Source: Flavobacterium sp. CFS9
GTDB lineage: Bacteria; Bacteroidota; Bacteroidia; Flavobacteriales; Flavobacteriaceae
Direction of reading: 5' to 3'
Length of the DNA: 64,000 nt
Assembly (NCBI RefSeq): GCF_041154745.1
Contig: NZ_AP031573.1
Coordinates: forward strand, 4,402,001-4,466,000
A program made the position numbers and the translations under genes. Numbering within the stretch: the stretch's first letter is position 1; every line of letters starts with the position of its first letter. This document shows positions 25,251 through 33,772 of this stretch, in pieces. Below the pieces are notes generated by a model. It worked only from the letters and a program-made list of their open reading frames with translations, searched no databases and had not been told where the DNA came from.

Positions 25251-27020
25251 CTATTCGTTGTCTTCGCCTATTTCAATATCAAAACTGATTAAGAAATCAT
25301 TCAGTCGCTTTTTGTATTTGTTTTGAGCCTCGCTTACAATTTCTTCTATTTCTTCATTGGTTTCTAGCGGATCAAAGCTGAACTCCTTTTTAACCCATTG
25401 CTGAAACTCCTCCTTATTTTCGTTCTCTTCATAATACTCTTCGTCCTTGTAAAAATAAACAGAATCGAAATCAACTGAAATTTCGGTATCTAAAGTGAGA
25501 AGATGAATTAATTTGCTCGTATTTTCAGCTACAATGTGAATCCCTCCTTCATCGCCGAAAACGACTATTGGGCAATCGTTTAAATCCTCATTTATCAGCC
25601 AGTACGCATACGAACTTCCGGAACCGTTGGCTCCTGCAAACTCGATAAAACTATTGTAAAACTCTTCTTTTTCTGACCACGTTTTTATACCGGTCTTGTC
25701 TTCTGTAATCGTCAAACCAAAACATTCCGAATAAGTTTCCGGGCCATACTCCTGCTCGAATTCATACAGCTTCACTAAATCTGCCGGCAAAGCATAATTA
25801 CCGAACTGCACAGCGAATTCTTCTAATGAAAAACCATTATCGTATTCTTCATCTTCTTCCATTTCTTCACTCTCCTCTTCCTCTTCTGCCTCTGAAGTAA
25901 GAAAATAGAAAGCTTCTATCACAGCGCGTTTTACGCAATAAAACTCTATTCCGTTTATCGTTTCATCGTTCATCCATTGGTATTTCGGATTCCCCTCATC
26001 GTCGAGATATTCAAGAATGAGTGTAATCTCTTCTGTATCATGACACCATAAGCCACGCATTCTAATATTAAATCCGTTTCCAATTTCTTCTGAGAGCTGA
26101 CTGTATTTCTTTCCTTCATAATCAAAGGAAACAAAGAGGTACGTGGTATTTTCAATGCTGCTGTAAAGTTTTTCATCTTCTTTGAATTTATCCATTTCAG
26201 AAATATATGCTACAGCTTCTTTAAACTGAGCACGAAAATCGGTGTACAGATACTTATCTGCCTTATCCTGATCGACAATTGAAAGTCCTTTTTTAAAGAA
26301 ATCATCATAATAATTATTGCCCAAAATCTCCGTTCCGTCATCAGAATATTCAACAAAAGAATCGTTTACGATATCACTCAATCGGTGTGTTGAAGGGAGA
26401 TAATTTTCAATGGTAACAATTGATCCGTCAGTATCCGTCAGATTGCTGCAAATCAAAACATCAGGTCTTCCTACATTAACAATTGCCTGAACATTGGTAA
26501 AACGTTCAAAATGCATCCACATATCCTCGCTGTAGATCAACCAGGCGGTAACATCACCTTTTACAAAAAGTTCTCCATGATTGTATTCTCCTAAAAGCGA
26601 ATCGCACTTTAACCCTCCGCCCAAATAATGCACACTTCCAAACAAAGTAATATTTGCAGCGATTGTTTCTCCTAAAACAATTAAAGTGGGCGAATTATCC
26701 GTATCAAAAGAACTGATCAGTTTTTTAACTGTTAGATTGCCTTTGAAAATGAATCCGAGTATAAAAACATCCTGATTTTCATCCGTACTGTAATCCATTT
26801 CAAAAGAATCGATTTCTACATCATCTTCTGCTAAAAGAAATATGGGATTTTCTTCATAGTCCGGAAAGCGCCAGGTATCTTCAAAAACATTGTATATTTT
26901 TTGATTGTTAAAATCAGTAAGATCTCCAATAATAGTGTGTGCTTCGTGTCGGTTAATTACCTTAAAAGTAACACCCGCAAAATTCATGGTTTCAAAAGGA
27001 ACTTTTTCTTCGTTAGTCAT
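25251..27020 (-). CDS. large acidic protein with bactofilin-like N-terminus and SUKH-like C-terminus
   Basis: A 589-residue cytosolic-looking protein, very rich in Asp and Glu. Residues about 70-200 look like stacked short beta strands (VFILGFIFKGNLTVKKL, then LIVLGETIAANITLFG), as in polymer-forming or beta-helix proteins. The C-terminal part (FAVQFGNYALPADLVKLYEF, later CPIVVFGDEGGIHIVAENT) resembles SMI1/KNR4 (SUKH) domains, which often act as immunity or scaffolding domains. This two-part reading is my inference. Two adjacent Met codons (27023 and 27020) follow a spurious N-terminal extension. I do not assign a function. Confidence 0.75.
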   Translation of the reverse strand: MTNEEKVPFETMNFAGVTFKVINRHEAHTIIGDLTDFNNQKIYNVFEDTWRFPDYEENPIFLLAEDDVEIDSFEMDYSTDENQDVFILGFIFKGNLTVKKLISSFDTDNSPTLIVLGETIAANITLFGSVHYLGGGLKCDSLLGEYNHGELFVKGDVTAWLIYSEDMWMHFERFTNVQAIVNVGRPDVLICSNLTDTDGSIVTIENYLPSTHRLSDIVNDSFVEYSDDGTEILGNNYYDDFFKKGLSIVDQDKADKYLYTDFRAQFKEAVAYISEMDKFKEDEKLYSSIENTTYLFVSFDYEGKKYSQLSEEIGNGFNIRMRGLWCHDTEEITLILEYLDDEGNPKYQWMNDETINGIEFYCVKRAVIEAFYFLTSEAEEEEESEEMEEDEEYDNGFSLEEFAVQFGNYALPADLVKLYEFEQEYGPETYSECFGLTITEDKTGIKTWSEKEEFYNSFIEFAGANGSGSSYAYWLINEDLNDCPIVVFGDEGGIHIVAENTSKLIHLLTLDTEISVDFDSVYFYKDEEYYEENENKEEFQQWVKKEFSFDPLETNEEIEEIVSEAQNKYKKRLNDFLISFDIEIGEDNE

Positions 27021-27147
27021 CATATAGGTTTTTGGTCTAAAACATCTAAACAAATCTACTCAATATCTTTATTTATTAAAATAGGTAATCAACTATTTCA
27101 GACTTTCAAATTTCCTAATTAAAATCTATCTTCGCAATTACTGAAAG

Positions 27148-27243
27148 TAGAGAATAGAATAAAGAATATAGACAAAAGACTTAAATCGAGATTATATACT
27201 CATTAATAAATACTCTATGTTCTTTATTCTATTTTCTATACTC
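27148..27243. repeat. inverted repeat in the divergent spacer before recG
   Basis: Left arm GTAGAGAATAGAATAAAGAA is answered by TTCTTTATTCTATTTTCTATACTC at 27220-27243, about 20 pairs. It belongs to the same class of spacers as 33660-33757, which reuses the right-arm words. Confidence 0.7.
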
Positions 27244-27277
27244 TTCAATCGAAAACCTAAAATCTACAATAAATAAA

Positions 27278-29386
27278 ATGTCCAATAATCTCCTTGAAAC
27301 TCCCATTGAATACCTAAAAGGCGTTGGTCCCAGTCGTGGGCAGCTGCTTCGAAAGGAACTGGGCATTCATAAATATGGGGATTTGGTTAATTTTTTTCCG
27401 AACAGATATATAGACCGAACGCGTTATTACAAAATTAACGAGCTTCAGAATACAGGCTCTGAGGTACAGATTATTGGAAAAATAATTAATATCAAAACCG
27501 TTGAATTTGCCAAGAATAAAAAGCGTCTGGTAGCTACTTTTGTAGATGATACGGGGCAAATGGACCTAAACTGGTTTCAGGGCCATAAATGGATTCGTGA
27601 GAGTCTGAAGCTGAATGAAGTTTGTGTGATTTTTGGAAAATGTTCTTTATACGGAAGCCAATTTAGTATGGCGCATCCGGAAATTGAATTATGGAACGAA
27701 CATGAAAGAAGTCTTCGTTCAGCCATGCAGCCTGTTTATCCATCCACGGAAACGCTGGCTAACAAGGGAATTTCGAACCGCACCATTAATAAACTAATGG
27801 AGCAGCTGTTTCTGGAAACTCAGGCTTTATTCACCGAAACTTTTCCGGCTTATCTAATCGAAGAATTAAGGCTTATTTCTAAAAGAGCGGCTTTATTCAA
27901 CATCCATTTTCCTAAAAGCACCGATGCTTTAGCGAAAGCGCAATACCGACTCAAATTTGAGGAATTGTTTTTTATACAGCTTCAATTAATTACTAAAAAC
28001 CTGATCCGAAAGCATAAAATAAAAGGGCATCCTTTTACGAAAGTTGGAACATTTTTTAATGAGTTCTATCAGCATCATTTACCCTTTAGCTTAACAAATG
28101 CGCAAAAAAGAGTAATCAAAGAGATTCGCTCTGATATGGGAAGCAATGCCCAGATGAACCGATTGTTGCAGGGAGACGTAGGTTCGGGAAAGACAATTGT
28201 GGCTTTTATGAGCATGCTTTTGGCGATAGACAATGGTTTTCAGGCGTGCTTAATGGCTCCTACAGAAATCCTTGCCAATCAGCATTTTATCGGATTGTCT
28301 GAATTGGCTAAAACACTAAATATCAACATTAAACTCTTAACTGGTTCAAGTAAAACTGCAGCCCGAAAAATAATCCACGAAGAACTTGAAAACGGAAGTT
28401 TGCAGATCCTGATTGGTACACATGCGCTACTGGAAGACAAGGTGAAGTTTCAGAATCTGGGACTTGCCGTAATTGACGAACAGCATCGTTTTGGCGTAGA
28501 ACAGCGCTCGAAATTGTGGAAGAAAAACGACATTCCTCCGCATATTTTAGTCATGACGGCTACTCCTATTCCGAGAACTTTGGCCATGAGTTTGTACGGA
28601 GACTTAGATATTTCTGTAATTGACGAATTACCACCCGGACGAAAACCGATTCAAACCGTACATCGATACGACAGTAATCGTTTGAAAGTATGGAAGTTTT
28701 TACGTGATGAAATCGCTCTGGGAAGACAGATTTATATTGTTTATCCGCTGATTCAGGAATCGGAAAAAATGGATTTTAAAGATTTAATGGACGGTTACGA
28801 GAGTATTTCGCGTGATTTTCCATTGCCTCAATACGCTATTTCTATTCTCCACGGAAAAATGAAACCTGCTGATAAAGATGCTGAAATGAAGCGTTTCTCT
28901 GAAGGTAAAACCAATATCATGGTAGCCACTACCGTGATTGAAGTTGGTGTAAATGTACCTAATGCCAGTGTTATGATCATTGAAAGCGCAGAACGTTTTG
29001 GACTATCGCAGCTGCACCAGTTACGCGGACGTGTGGGGCGTGGTGCTGAACAGAGTTATTGTATTCTGATGACGAGTTTCAAATTAAGCTCCGACAGTAA
29101 AACACGAATGGAAACCATGGTTCAGACCAACGATGGTTTTGAAATTGCCGAAGTAGACCTAAAATTACGTGGCCCGGGAGATTTAATGGGGACACAACAA
29201 AGCGGGGTCTTAAACCTTCAAATTGCTGATATTGTTCGCGACAGGGATATTCTGGGTCTCGCCCGTAACTATGCCATGAAAATTCTAAAAGAAGACGGAC
29301 CGCTTCAAAAACCGGAACACGCCATACTTAAAGCTGTTTTTATCGAACTGACTAAGAAGAAGAATATTTGGAATTATATTAGTTAA
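27278..29386 (+). CDS. recG: ATP-dependent DNA helicase RecG
   Basis: A 702-residue RecG of usual length. It remodels stalled forks and Holliday junctions. The N-terminal wedge/OB domain contains PIEYLKGVGPSRGQLLRKELG and VATFVDDTGQMDLNWFQG. Helicase motifs follow: Walker A GDVGSGKTIVAF, motif Ia MAPTEILANQH, motif II DEQHRFGV, motif III TATPIPRTLAM, motif V VATTVIEVGVNVPNA and motif VI QLRGRVGRG. The C-terminal TRG-type segment GPGDLMGTQQSG is present. It starts 35 bases after an inverted-repeat spacer and has no close operon partner. Confidence 0.97.
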   Translation: MSNNLLETPIEYLKGVGPSRGQLLRKELGIHKYGDLVNFFPNRYIDRTRYYKINELQNTGSEVQIIGKIINIKTVEFAKNKKRLVATFVDDTGQMDLNWFQGHKWIRESLKLNEVCVIFGKCSLYGSQFSMAHPEIELWNEHERSLRSAMQPVYPSTETLANKGISNRTINKLMEQLFLETQALFTETFPAYLIEELRLISKRAALFNIHFPKSTDALAKAQYRLKFEELFFIQLQLITKNLIRKHKIKGHPFTKVGTFFNEFYQHHLPFSLTNAQKRVIKEIRSDMGSNAQMNRLLQGDVGSGKTIVAFMSMLLAIDNGFQACLMAPTEILANQHFIGLSELAKTLNINIKLLTGSSKTAARKIIHEELENGSLQILIGTHALLEDKVKFQNLGLAVIDEQHRFGVEQRSKLWKKNDIPPHILVMTATPIPRTLAMSLYGDLDISVIDELPPGRKPIQTVHRYDSNRLKVWKFLRDEIALGRQIYIVYPLIQESEKMDFKDLMDGYESISRDFPLPQYAISILHGKMKPADKDAEMKRFSEGKTNIMVATTVIEVGVNVPNASVMIIESAERFGLSQLHQLRGRVGRGAEQSYCILMTSFKLSSDSKTRMETMVQTNDGFEIAEVDLKLRGPGDLMGTQQSGVLNLQIADIVRDRDILGLARNYAMKILKEDGPLQKPEHAILKAVFIELTKKKNIWNYIS

Positions 29387-29436
29387 AGGGGCTAAGGTTT
29401 TAAGGTTTCAAATCGAGACTCATTATCGGTATACTT

Positions 29437-29530
29437 CAGTCACCTTGAGCGAAGTCGAAGGCTTATGGAAACTAAATTCAATACAAGTGTGCTACAGTCA
29501 CCCTGAGCGAAGTCGAAGGCTTGTGGGAAA
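29437..29530. repeat. two direct copies of a CACCCTGAGCGAAGTCGAAG repeat
   Basis: CAGTCACC(T/C)TGAGCGAAGTCGAAGGCTT(A/G)TGG occurs at 29437-29467 and 29495-29525, 58 bases apart. This is a familiar dispersed palindromic repeat (it translates as HPERSRR in one frame). Any protein read through it (29445-29660) is an artefact. Confidence 0.8.
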
Positions 29531-29673
29531 TGCAAAAAAAATATACTTCATTGTGGTAAAGAACCTGCTTTCAACAACTGATGTTTTTGGTGATTTGAAT
29601 TCGTTGGGGGACAAATTCTTCTGCGTTGAATGCTTATCTTTTACAATGAAGTATATATAGTCTAATGAAGTTT

Positions 29674-30276
29674 CTATTTTTTAGGAGTTGCTTTCTTTTC
29701 AAAAAGACCACTAAAAAGACCTTTGCTTATTTTATTCTTGTCGTCTTTTCCGGTAGCAATTAGATGATCAACATATTCCATGTATGTTTTTTTGCGTTCT
29801 TCTAAAAAGCCAATCAGATAATCTTCCGCAGCACCCATTCCGCTTACTTCTTCAATGTGCAGCAGTTTTTTATACAGAGGGTCAATAAACTTAGTAATAA
29901 TTTCTTCGGGCACTGATTTTCGGGTTCCGAAGTAGCCAACAATTTCACCATCACCATCGGCGATAATCTTAAAATCGGTTACCACCCAATAGAATCGTCC
30001 CGTTTTAGACATGTTTTTGATTATGACATGGATATTCTGACTTGACTTAATACTGTCCCATAGAAATTTAAAAATTACTTTTGGCATATCCGGATGACGG
30101 ACAATATTATGAGCGTGACCGATTAATTCATGCTCATCATACCCCGAAACATCAATAAATGCCTCATTTGCATATAAAATGGTTCCTTTTGTATCTGTTT
30201 TACTTAATAATACTTTTGTTTTGTTCCAGTCGACTTCTCTGTCGGATGGAGTCGGGCGGGTAATTCTGTTGTCCAT
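29674..30276 (-). CDS. Aer-like PAS domain protein without output domain
   Basis: A 200-residue protein. Residues 20-130 are a PAS domain of the Aer type: GTILYANEAFIDVSGYDEHELIGHAHNIVRHPDMPKVIF, then GRFYWVVTDFKIIADGDGEIVGYFGTR. In aerotaxis receptors this domain binds FAD and reports redox state. The rest is a short helical tail (EERKKTYMEYVDHLIA). No methyl-accepting, kinase or GGDEF domain follows. The start at 30276 follows the conserved N-terminus; the upstream extension is weak. It lies after the six-helix sensor gene on the same strand and may signal with it. Confidence 0.85.
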   Translation of the reverse strand: MDNRITRPTPSDREVDWNKTKVLLSKTDTKGTILYANEAFIDVSGYDEHELIGHAHNIVRHPDMPKVIFKFLWDSIKSSQNIHVIIKNMSKTGRFYWVVTDFKIIADGDGEIVGYFGTRKSVPEEIITKFIDPLYKKLLHIEEVSGMGAAEDYLIGFLEERKKTYMEYVDHLIATGKDDKNKISKGLFSGLFEKKATPKK

Positions 30277-30379
30277 AAATCCTGTATTTAAAATTAATAA
30301 GCAATAACATTTTTTGATCTTGGGTTTGCATTTTAAAAGCATTAAAATACTGATTTAAAACACAATACAACTCCTTATT

Positions 30380-31234
30380 TTAATTCCTGCTATCAGTAGA
30401 TTTCACATGAATATCGTTTACCAGATCATCAATTCTTTTGGCGCTTTCACGCATCATTTCCAGATAATTTAATAATTTATCATTATCGGTATGTCCTTTC
30501 GAAACGTCAATAAGTTTAAGCACAGAGCTAACCGGTAATTTTAAATCCAGCGTAGTTCTGTGAATGAAATCATTGTAATCTTTAGTAGCGGTTAGTGAAC
30601 TGTACTTTGCAGAAGCCAGTTTCATGTTCTCTAATTCATATTCGTCTGAAATTTTAGAAATGTGGTTTTGACTGTGTTCTTTAAAATAATAGGCCCAGTA
30701 CCCATTCATAAAAAATACCACTGCGGCCAAAACAACATGAATTATAAAAGTTTCCACATCAAAATTGACTTGGGAAAAATACAACTGTAATCCTTTTGGG
30801 TCATTGAAAACCTGATTTTGCAGATATGCCAAAGCTCCGTGATGCAATACCACCAGAAGCGTCAAAGGAATTTGAAGTTTCCAGTTTTGATAGATAATTA
30901 AAATCGTACTGGCAATAAAAACGGTAAAGTGCATTTCAAACAAGCCATGCATTTGATAAATGTACTGTGCCATAAATATAGCCAAAACAATAGCCAGCAC
31001 ATACTGGTAAAAATTAGATTTTTTAAAGAAAAACTTTGCTGAATAATACAACAGCAAATTTAAAACACCTACACCTACTCCAATTTCAAACGTATCGTAT
31101 TTAAAAGCTAAAGCAATCCCGAAAAGAAAATAAATCGCTAAAACATAATTAACAATGGTGTCCGATCGTTGAGTCATCGTAGACATGAAATTGTGCAAAT
31201 AATCTTGTTCATTCAAACTGGCTCTTGTTTTCAT
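30380..31234 (-). CDS. six-helix membrane sensor with degenerate DHp-like tail
   Basis: A 284-residue protein. Five to six hydrophobic segments span residues 27-200. The third and fourth carry the YQMHGLFEMHFTVFI... LLVVLHHGALAYLQ pattern, with several His residues in or near the membrane, as in N-terminal sensor domains of some chemoreceptors and GGDEF proteins. After the membrane part comes a helical stretch with DFIHRTTLDLKLPVSSVLKLIDVS, which looks like a kinase dimerisation helix (H-x-x-x-D-L-K-x-P), but no ATPase domain follows. It is probably a sensor that works through partners. Confidence 0.8.
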   Translation of the reverse strand: MKTRASLNEQDYLHNFMSTMTQRSDTIVNYVLAIYFLFGIALAFKYDTFEIGVGVGVLNLLLYYSAKFFFKKSNFYQYVLAIVLAIFMAQYIYQMHGLFEMHFTVFIASTILIIYQNWKLQIPLTLLVVLHHGALAYLQNQVFNDPKGLQLYFSQVNFDVETFIIHVVLAAVVFFMNGYWAYYFKEHSQNHISKISDEYELENMKLASAKYSSLTATKDYNDFIHRTTLDLKLPVSSVLKLIDVSKGHTDNDKLLNYLEMMRESAKRIDDLVNDIHVKSTDSRN

Positions 31235-31265
31235 AAATTAAAATGATTTAGGTTAAGAATTTGGT

Positions 31266-31868
31266 TTATTTATTGCATTTTGGTAACGAACATCCATAAG
31301 CTCTTAGAGCTAGGGCATCAAACGAAGGAGAATGATTTTGTTTCAATAAGGAATCAATCGCCATTTGAGCATAATTACTGTCGGCATTGGTACAATACCT
31401 GGTTTTATTGTAGTTTCCGCGATAATACAAATTCTGAGAACCATCCAAAAGAACAGCCTGCGGGGTTGAGAATACACCACAGCTCTTTGCTATGGCCTGA
31501 TCGAAGTAAACCGGAATCCTGGCGTCAAATTTTTTCTGAATTTCGGCTATGGAGAAAGATCGTTCTTTGTTAAGCACCACAATTTTAAAATTAATCCGGT
31601 CACCATATTTTTTAATGAGTTCCGAAACATGAGGAATGTTAAAGCGAGAACAAGGGCAGTCAGGGTTAAAAAAATGGATAAAAATAGGCTTTCGATCTGC
31701 CAAACAGCATTTTAAATCAATCTTACTTCCTACAGCTATCGCTTTGTAATTTTGAGGAACCGGTGTAGGCAAACTGTACTTAAATTCATTCTGCCAGAAG
31801 AGAAATGAGATAGCAACAACCAACAATGCCATCCATAAACCAACAAGTAATTTTTTCAGCATAAACAA
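31266..31868 (-). CDS. membrane-anchored thioredoxin-like protein with CPC motif
   Basis: A 200-residue protein. An N-terminal helix (LLVGLWMALLVVAISFLFW) anchors or exports it. The thioredoxin-like domain follows with PIFIHFFNPDCPCSRFNIPHV; the redox site reads CPC rather than CxxC. The cis-proline region is FSTPQAVLLDG. Extra cysteines occur at KCCLAD, YCTNAD and the C-terminal YGCSLPKC, so more disulfides are possible. It probably acts in the periplasm on thiols. It is 31 bases upstream of the six-helix sensor gene, likely one operon. Confidence 0.82.
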   Translation of the reverse strand: MFMLKKLLVGLWMALLVVAISFLFWQNEFKYSLPTPVPQNYKAIAVGSKIDLKCCLADRKPIFIHFFNPDCPCSRFNIPHVSELIKKYGDRINFKIVVLNKERSFSIAEIQKKFDARIPVYFDQAIAKSCGVFSTPQAVLLDGSQNLYYRGNYNKTRYCTNADSNYAQMAIDSLLKQNHSPSFDALALRAYGCSLPKCNK

Positions 31869-32066
31869 GTAAATTTGGGGATGAAACTTAAAAAATGTCT
31901 AAACAGTTGTTAACAACACTGTTTATTTATTCAACTATTTTAACTTTAAATCAAATAAAAAACCTACATATTTTAACGCTTAACCCTCAAAAACATTATT
32001 ATTCCCGAAAAAACAGATCATTTTGTTTAAGCCTATCAATGTTACGAATAAAATCGATAAAGTGCA

Positions 32067-32115
32067 AATAAAATCGGACAAAATACATCTAAAAATATCT
32101 TTGTCGGATTTTATT
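32067..32115. repeat. 16-base stem-loop in the spacer before the RND operon
   Basis: AATAAAATCGGACAAA pairs with TTTGTCGGATTTTATT with one central mismatch and a 17-base loop. A near-direct copy of the left arm (AATAAAATCGATAAA) lies just before it. No T run follows, so it is more likely a binding site or RNA structure than a terminator. Confidence 0.55.
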
Positions 32116-32204
32116 GATTTCCAGAACCCGTAGTTCTACCCTTTTTGTGGGTAAAACCATAGAAAAGAACTTTTATTTTTTTTACGGAGTTATCAATTAC
32201 TTAG

Positions 32205-32363
32205 TTGTTAGTTATGGATTATGAGTTATGAGTTATGAGTTATGAGTTATGAGTCATCAGCGATAAACTACAAACTATAAACTATAAACTATAAACCATC
32301 AACTATAAACCATCAACTATAAACTATAAACTATCAACTATCAACTATCAACTATAAACTATT
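32205..32363. repeat. low-complexity tandem array (GAGTTAT and AACTATA units)
   Basis: First about five copies of GAGTTAT(GA), then about fourteen copies of CTATAAA/CTATCAA-type 7-mers. The spacer 31869-32546 holds no gene; this array and the stem-loop at 32067 are its only clear structures. Confidence 0.85.
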
Positions 32364-32490
32364 AAAAGTTTTTTTTTAGTTCCGCATTAAACCTTGGTAC
32401 AGAAAAAGAGTCTAAATATGGTTTTATGTAATGTTTGTACGTACAAATGTTAAATAAAAGCTAAGCTCTCCAGATTTCACAACAAAAAGT

Positions 32491-32498
32491 TAAATTTG
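32491..32498 (+). promoter_or_regulatory. TAnnTTTG -7 box for the RND efflux operon
   Basis: TAAATTTG lies 49 bases before the ATG at 32547 and is the best promoter match ahead of the efflux operon. Confidence 0.55.
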
Positions 32499-32546
32499 TG
32501 TGCTTACTAAAAACATATACCAAAAAAATACATTTACCTCAAGTTT

Positions 32547-33608
32547 ATGAAAGTAAAAAACTTAGTTTACGCCCTACTGATCATTGTGTTAGGAGGTTTT
32601 ATTGCCTACAGAGTCGTGTCGAATAAAAAGAAAAACGACGAATCGAAAAAGTTTGGAGACAAAGACACTCCTACTACAGTAACCGGAATAGTGGTGAAAA
32701 CCGCTACCTTCGACAACAATCTGTCACTATCAGGTTCGATCGAAGCCAATGAGCAGATTGAGATTCGGAGTGAAGTTTCGGGAATCGTTGAAGGGATTTA
32801 TTTCAATGAAGGCAGTTTTGTAAACAAAGGACAGGTACTTTTTAAGGTAAATGACATCGAATTAAAAGCACAGCTTAGACAAGCCGTAACCCGCGAAGGT
32901 CTGGCTGCGGAAAATGAGAGAAGAGCAAAATTACTACTTCAGAAAGAAGCGATCAGTCAGGAAGAATTTGACGTTGCTAAAGCAGATCATGCCTCTGCAC
33001 AAGCACAAAGTCAGTTAATCAGAGCTCAGATCGCTAAAACTTCAGTTAAAGCTCCTTTCTCAGGAAAAGTTGGTTTGCGATCTATTTCTCCGGGAACCTA
33101 CATCACTCCTACCGTTCTGGTTGCCAAACTGGTAAACACCGGTAAGCTAAAAATTACCTTTTCAATCCCTGAAAAGTATGCTTCACAAGTAAAATCCGGA
33201 TCTGTTATTGATTTTAGCGTTTCAGGTTCTGATAAAGTTTATACCGCAAAAATATACGCCATCGAGCCGGAAGTTGAAGTAGCGACACGCACGCTGCAAA
33301 TTCGTGCTATTGCGGATAATGTAGACGGAAAGCTTTTCCCGGGAACTTTTGCTGATGTAAAACTGCCTCTTAACATTGTAAAAGATGCCATTGTAGTGCC
33401 ATCAGAAGCTATAATTCCGGTGCAAAGCGGTAAAAAAGTATACATTGCCAATATGGGCAAAGCCAAAGAAGTAATGGTGGATGCTACGACAAGAACAGAT
33501 TCTTCTATTCTAATTCTCTCAGGATTAAAGGCTGGAGATACTTTGATTACCAGCGGTGTAATGTCTCTTAAAAATGAAGCATCAATAAAAGTGAATGTAA
33601 AGAAGTAA
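32547..33608 (+). CDS. RND efflux periplasmic adaptor subunit
   Basis: A 353-residue membrane fusion protein. An N-terminal hydrophobic helix (LVYALLIIVLGGFIAYRVV) tethers it to the inner membrane. The lipoyl half-motifs are LSGSIEANEQIEIRSEVSGIVEGIYF and AKTSVKAPFSGKVGLRSISPG, separated by a short helical hairpin. The beta-barrel and membrane-proximal domains follow, with the PSEAIIPVQSGKKVYIAN segment. It joins the pump at 33773 to the TolC channel at 36945. The gene order adaptor, pump, channel is the standard one for hydrophobe/amphiphile efflux in Bacteroidota. Substrates are unknown and no regulator gene is adjacent. Confidence 0.94.
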   Translation: MKVKNLVYALLIIVLGGFIAYRVVSNKKKNDESKKFGDKDTPTTVTGIVVKTATFDNNLSLSGSIEANEQIEIRSEVSGIVEGIYFNEGSFVNKGQVLFKVNDIELKAQLRQAVTREGLAAENERRAKLLLQKEAISQEEFDVAKADHASAQAQSQLIRAQIAKTSVKAPFSGKVGLRSISPGTYITPTVLVAKLVNTGKLKITFSIPEKYASQVKSGSVIDFSVSGSDKVYTAKIYAIEPEVEVATRTLQIRAIADNVDGKLFPGTFADVKLPLNIVKDAIVVPSEAIIPVQSGKKVYIANMGKAKEVMVDATTRTDSSILILSGLKAGDTLITSGVMSLKNEASIKVNVKK

Positions 33609-33659
33609 AAGCTGTGGATTTGTGAAAAGTAAAATGTGAGTTGTGAAAGCTGAAGTTTG

Positions 33660-33757
33660 AAGCCTAATATTCTTCAATCTATTTTCTAAACTCTATTTTC
33701 TTTATTCTATACTCTTATTTCTGTTATTCAAAAAAAATCTAAAATCTAAACTCTAAA
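33660..33757. repeat. stuttered TTTATTCTAT/AATCTAAA spacer inside the RND operon
   Basis: The 164-base gap between adaptor and pump genes holds repeated CTATTTTCTAAACTC/CTATTTTCTTTATTC words, then AATCTAAAATCTAAACTC. The words overlap those in the right arm at 27220-27243. Confidence 0.6.
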
Positions 33758-33772
33758 ACCATAAATCACATT

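Noticed and set aside
29445..29660. A 71-codon frame in the plus direction
   Set aside because: It reads through two copies of a dispersed repeat (giving SHPERSRR) and has no independent coding support.
32205..32363. A possible CRISPR array
   Set aside because: The units are 7-mers in direct contact with no unique spacers, so this is a low-complexity tandem array.
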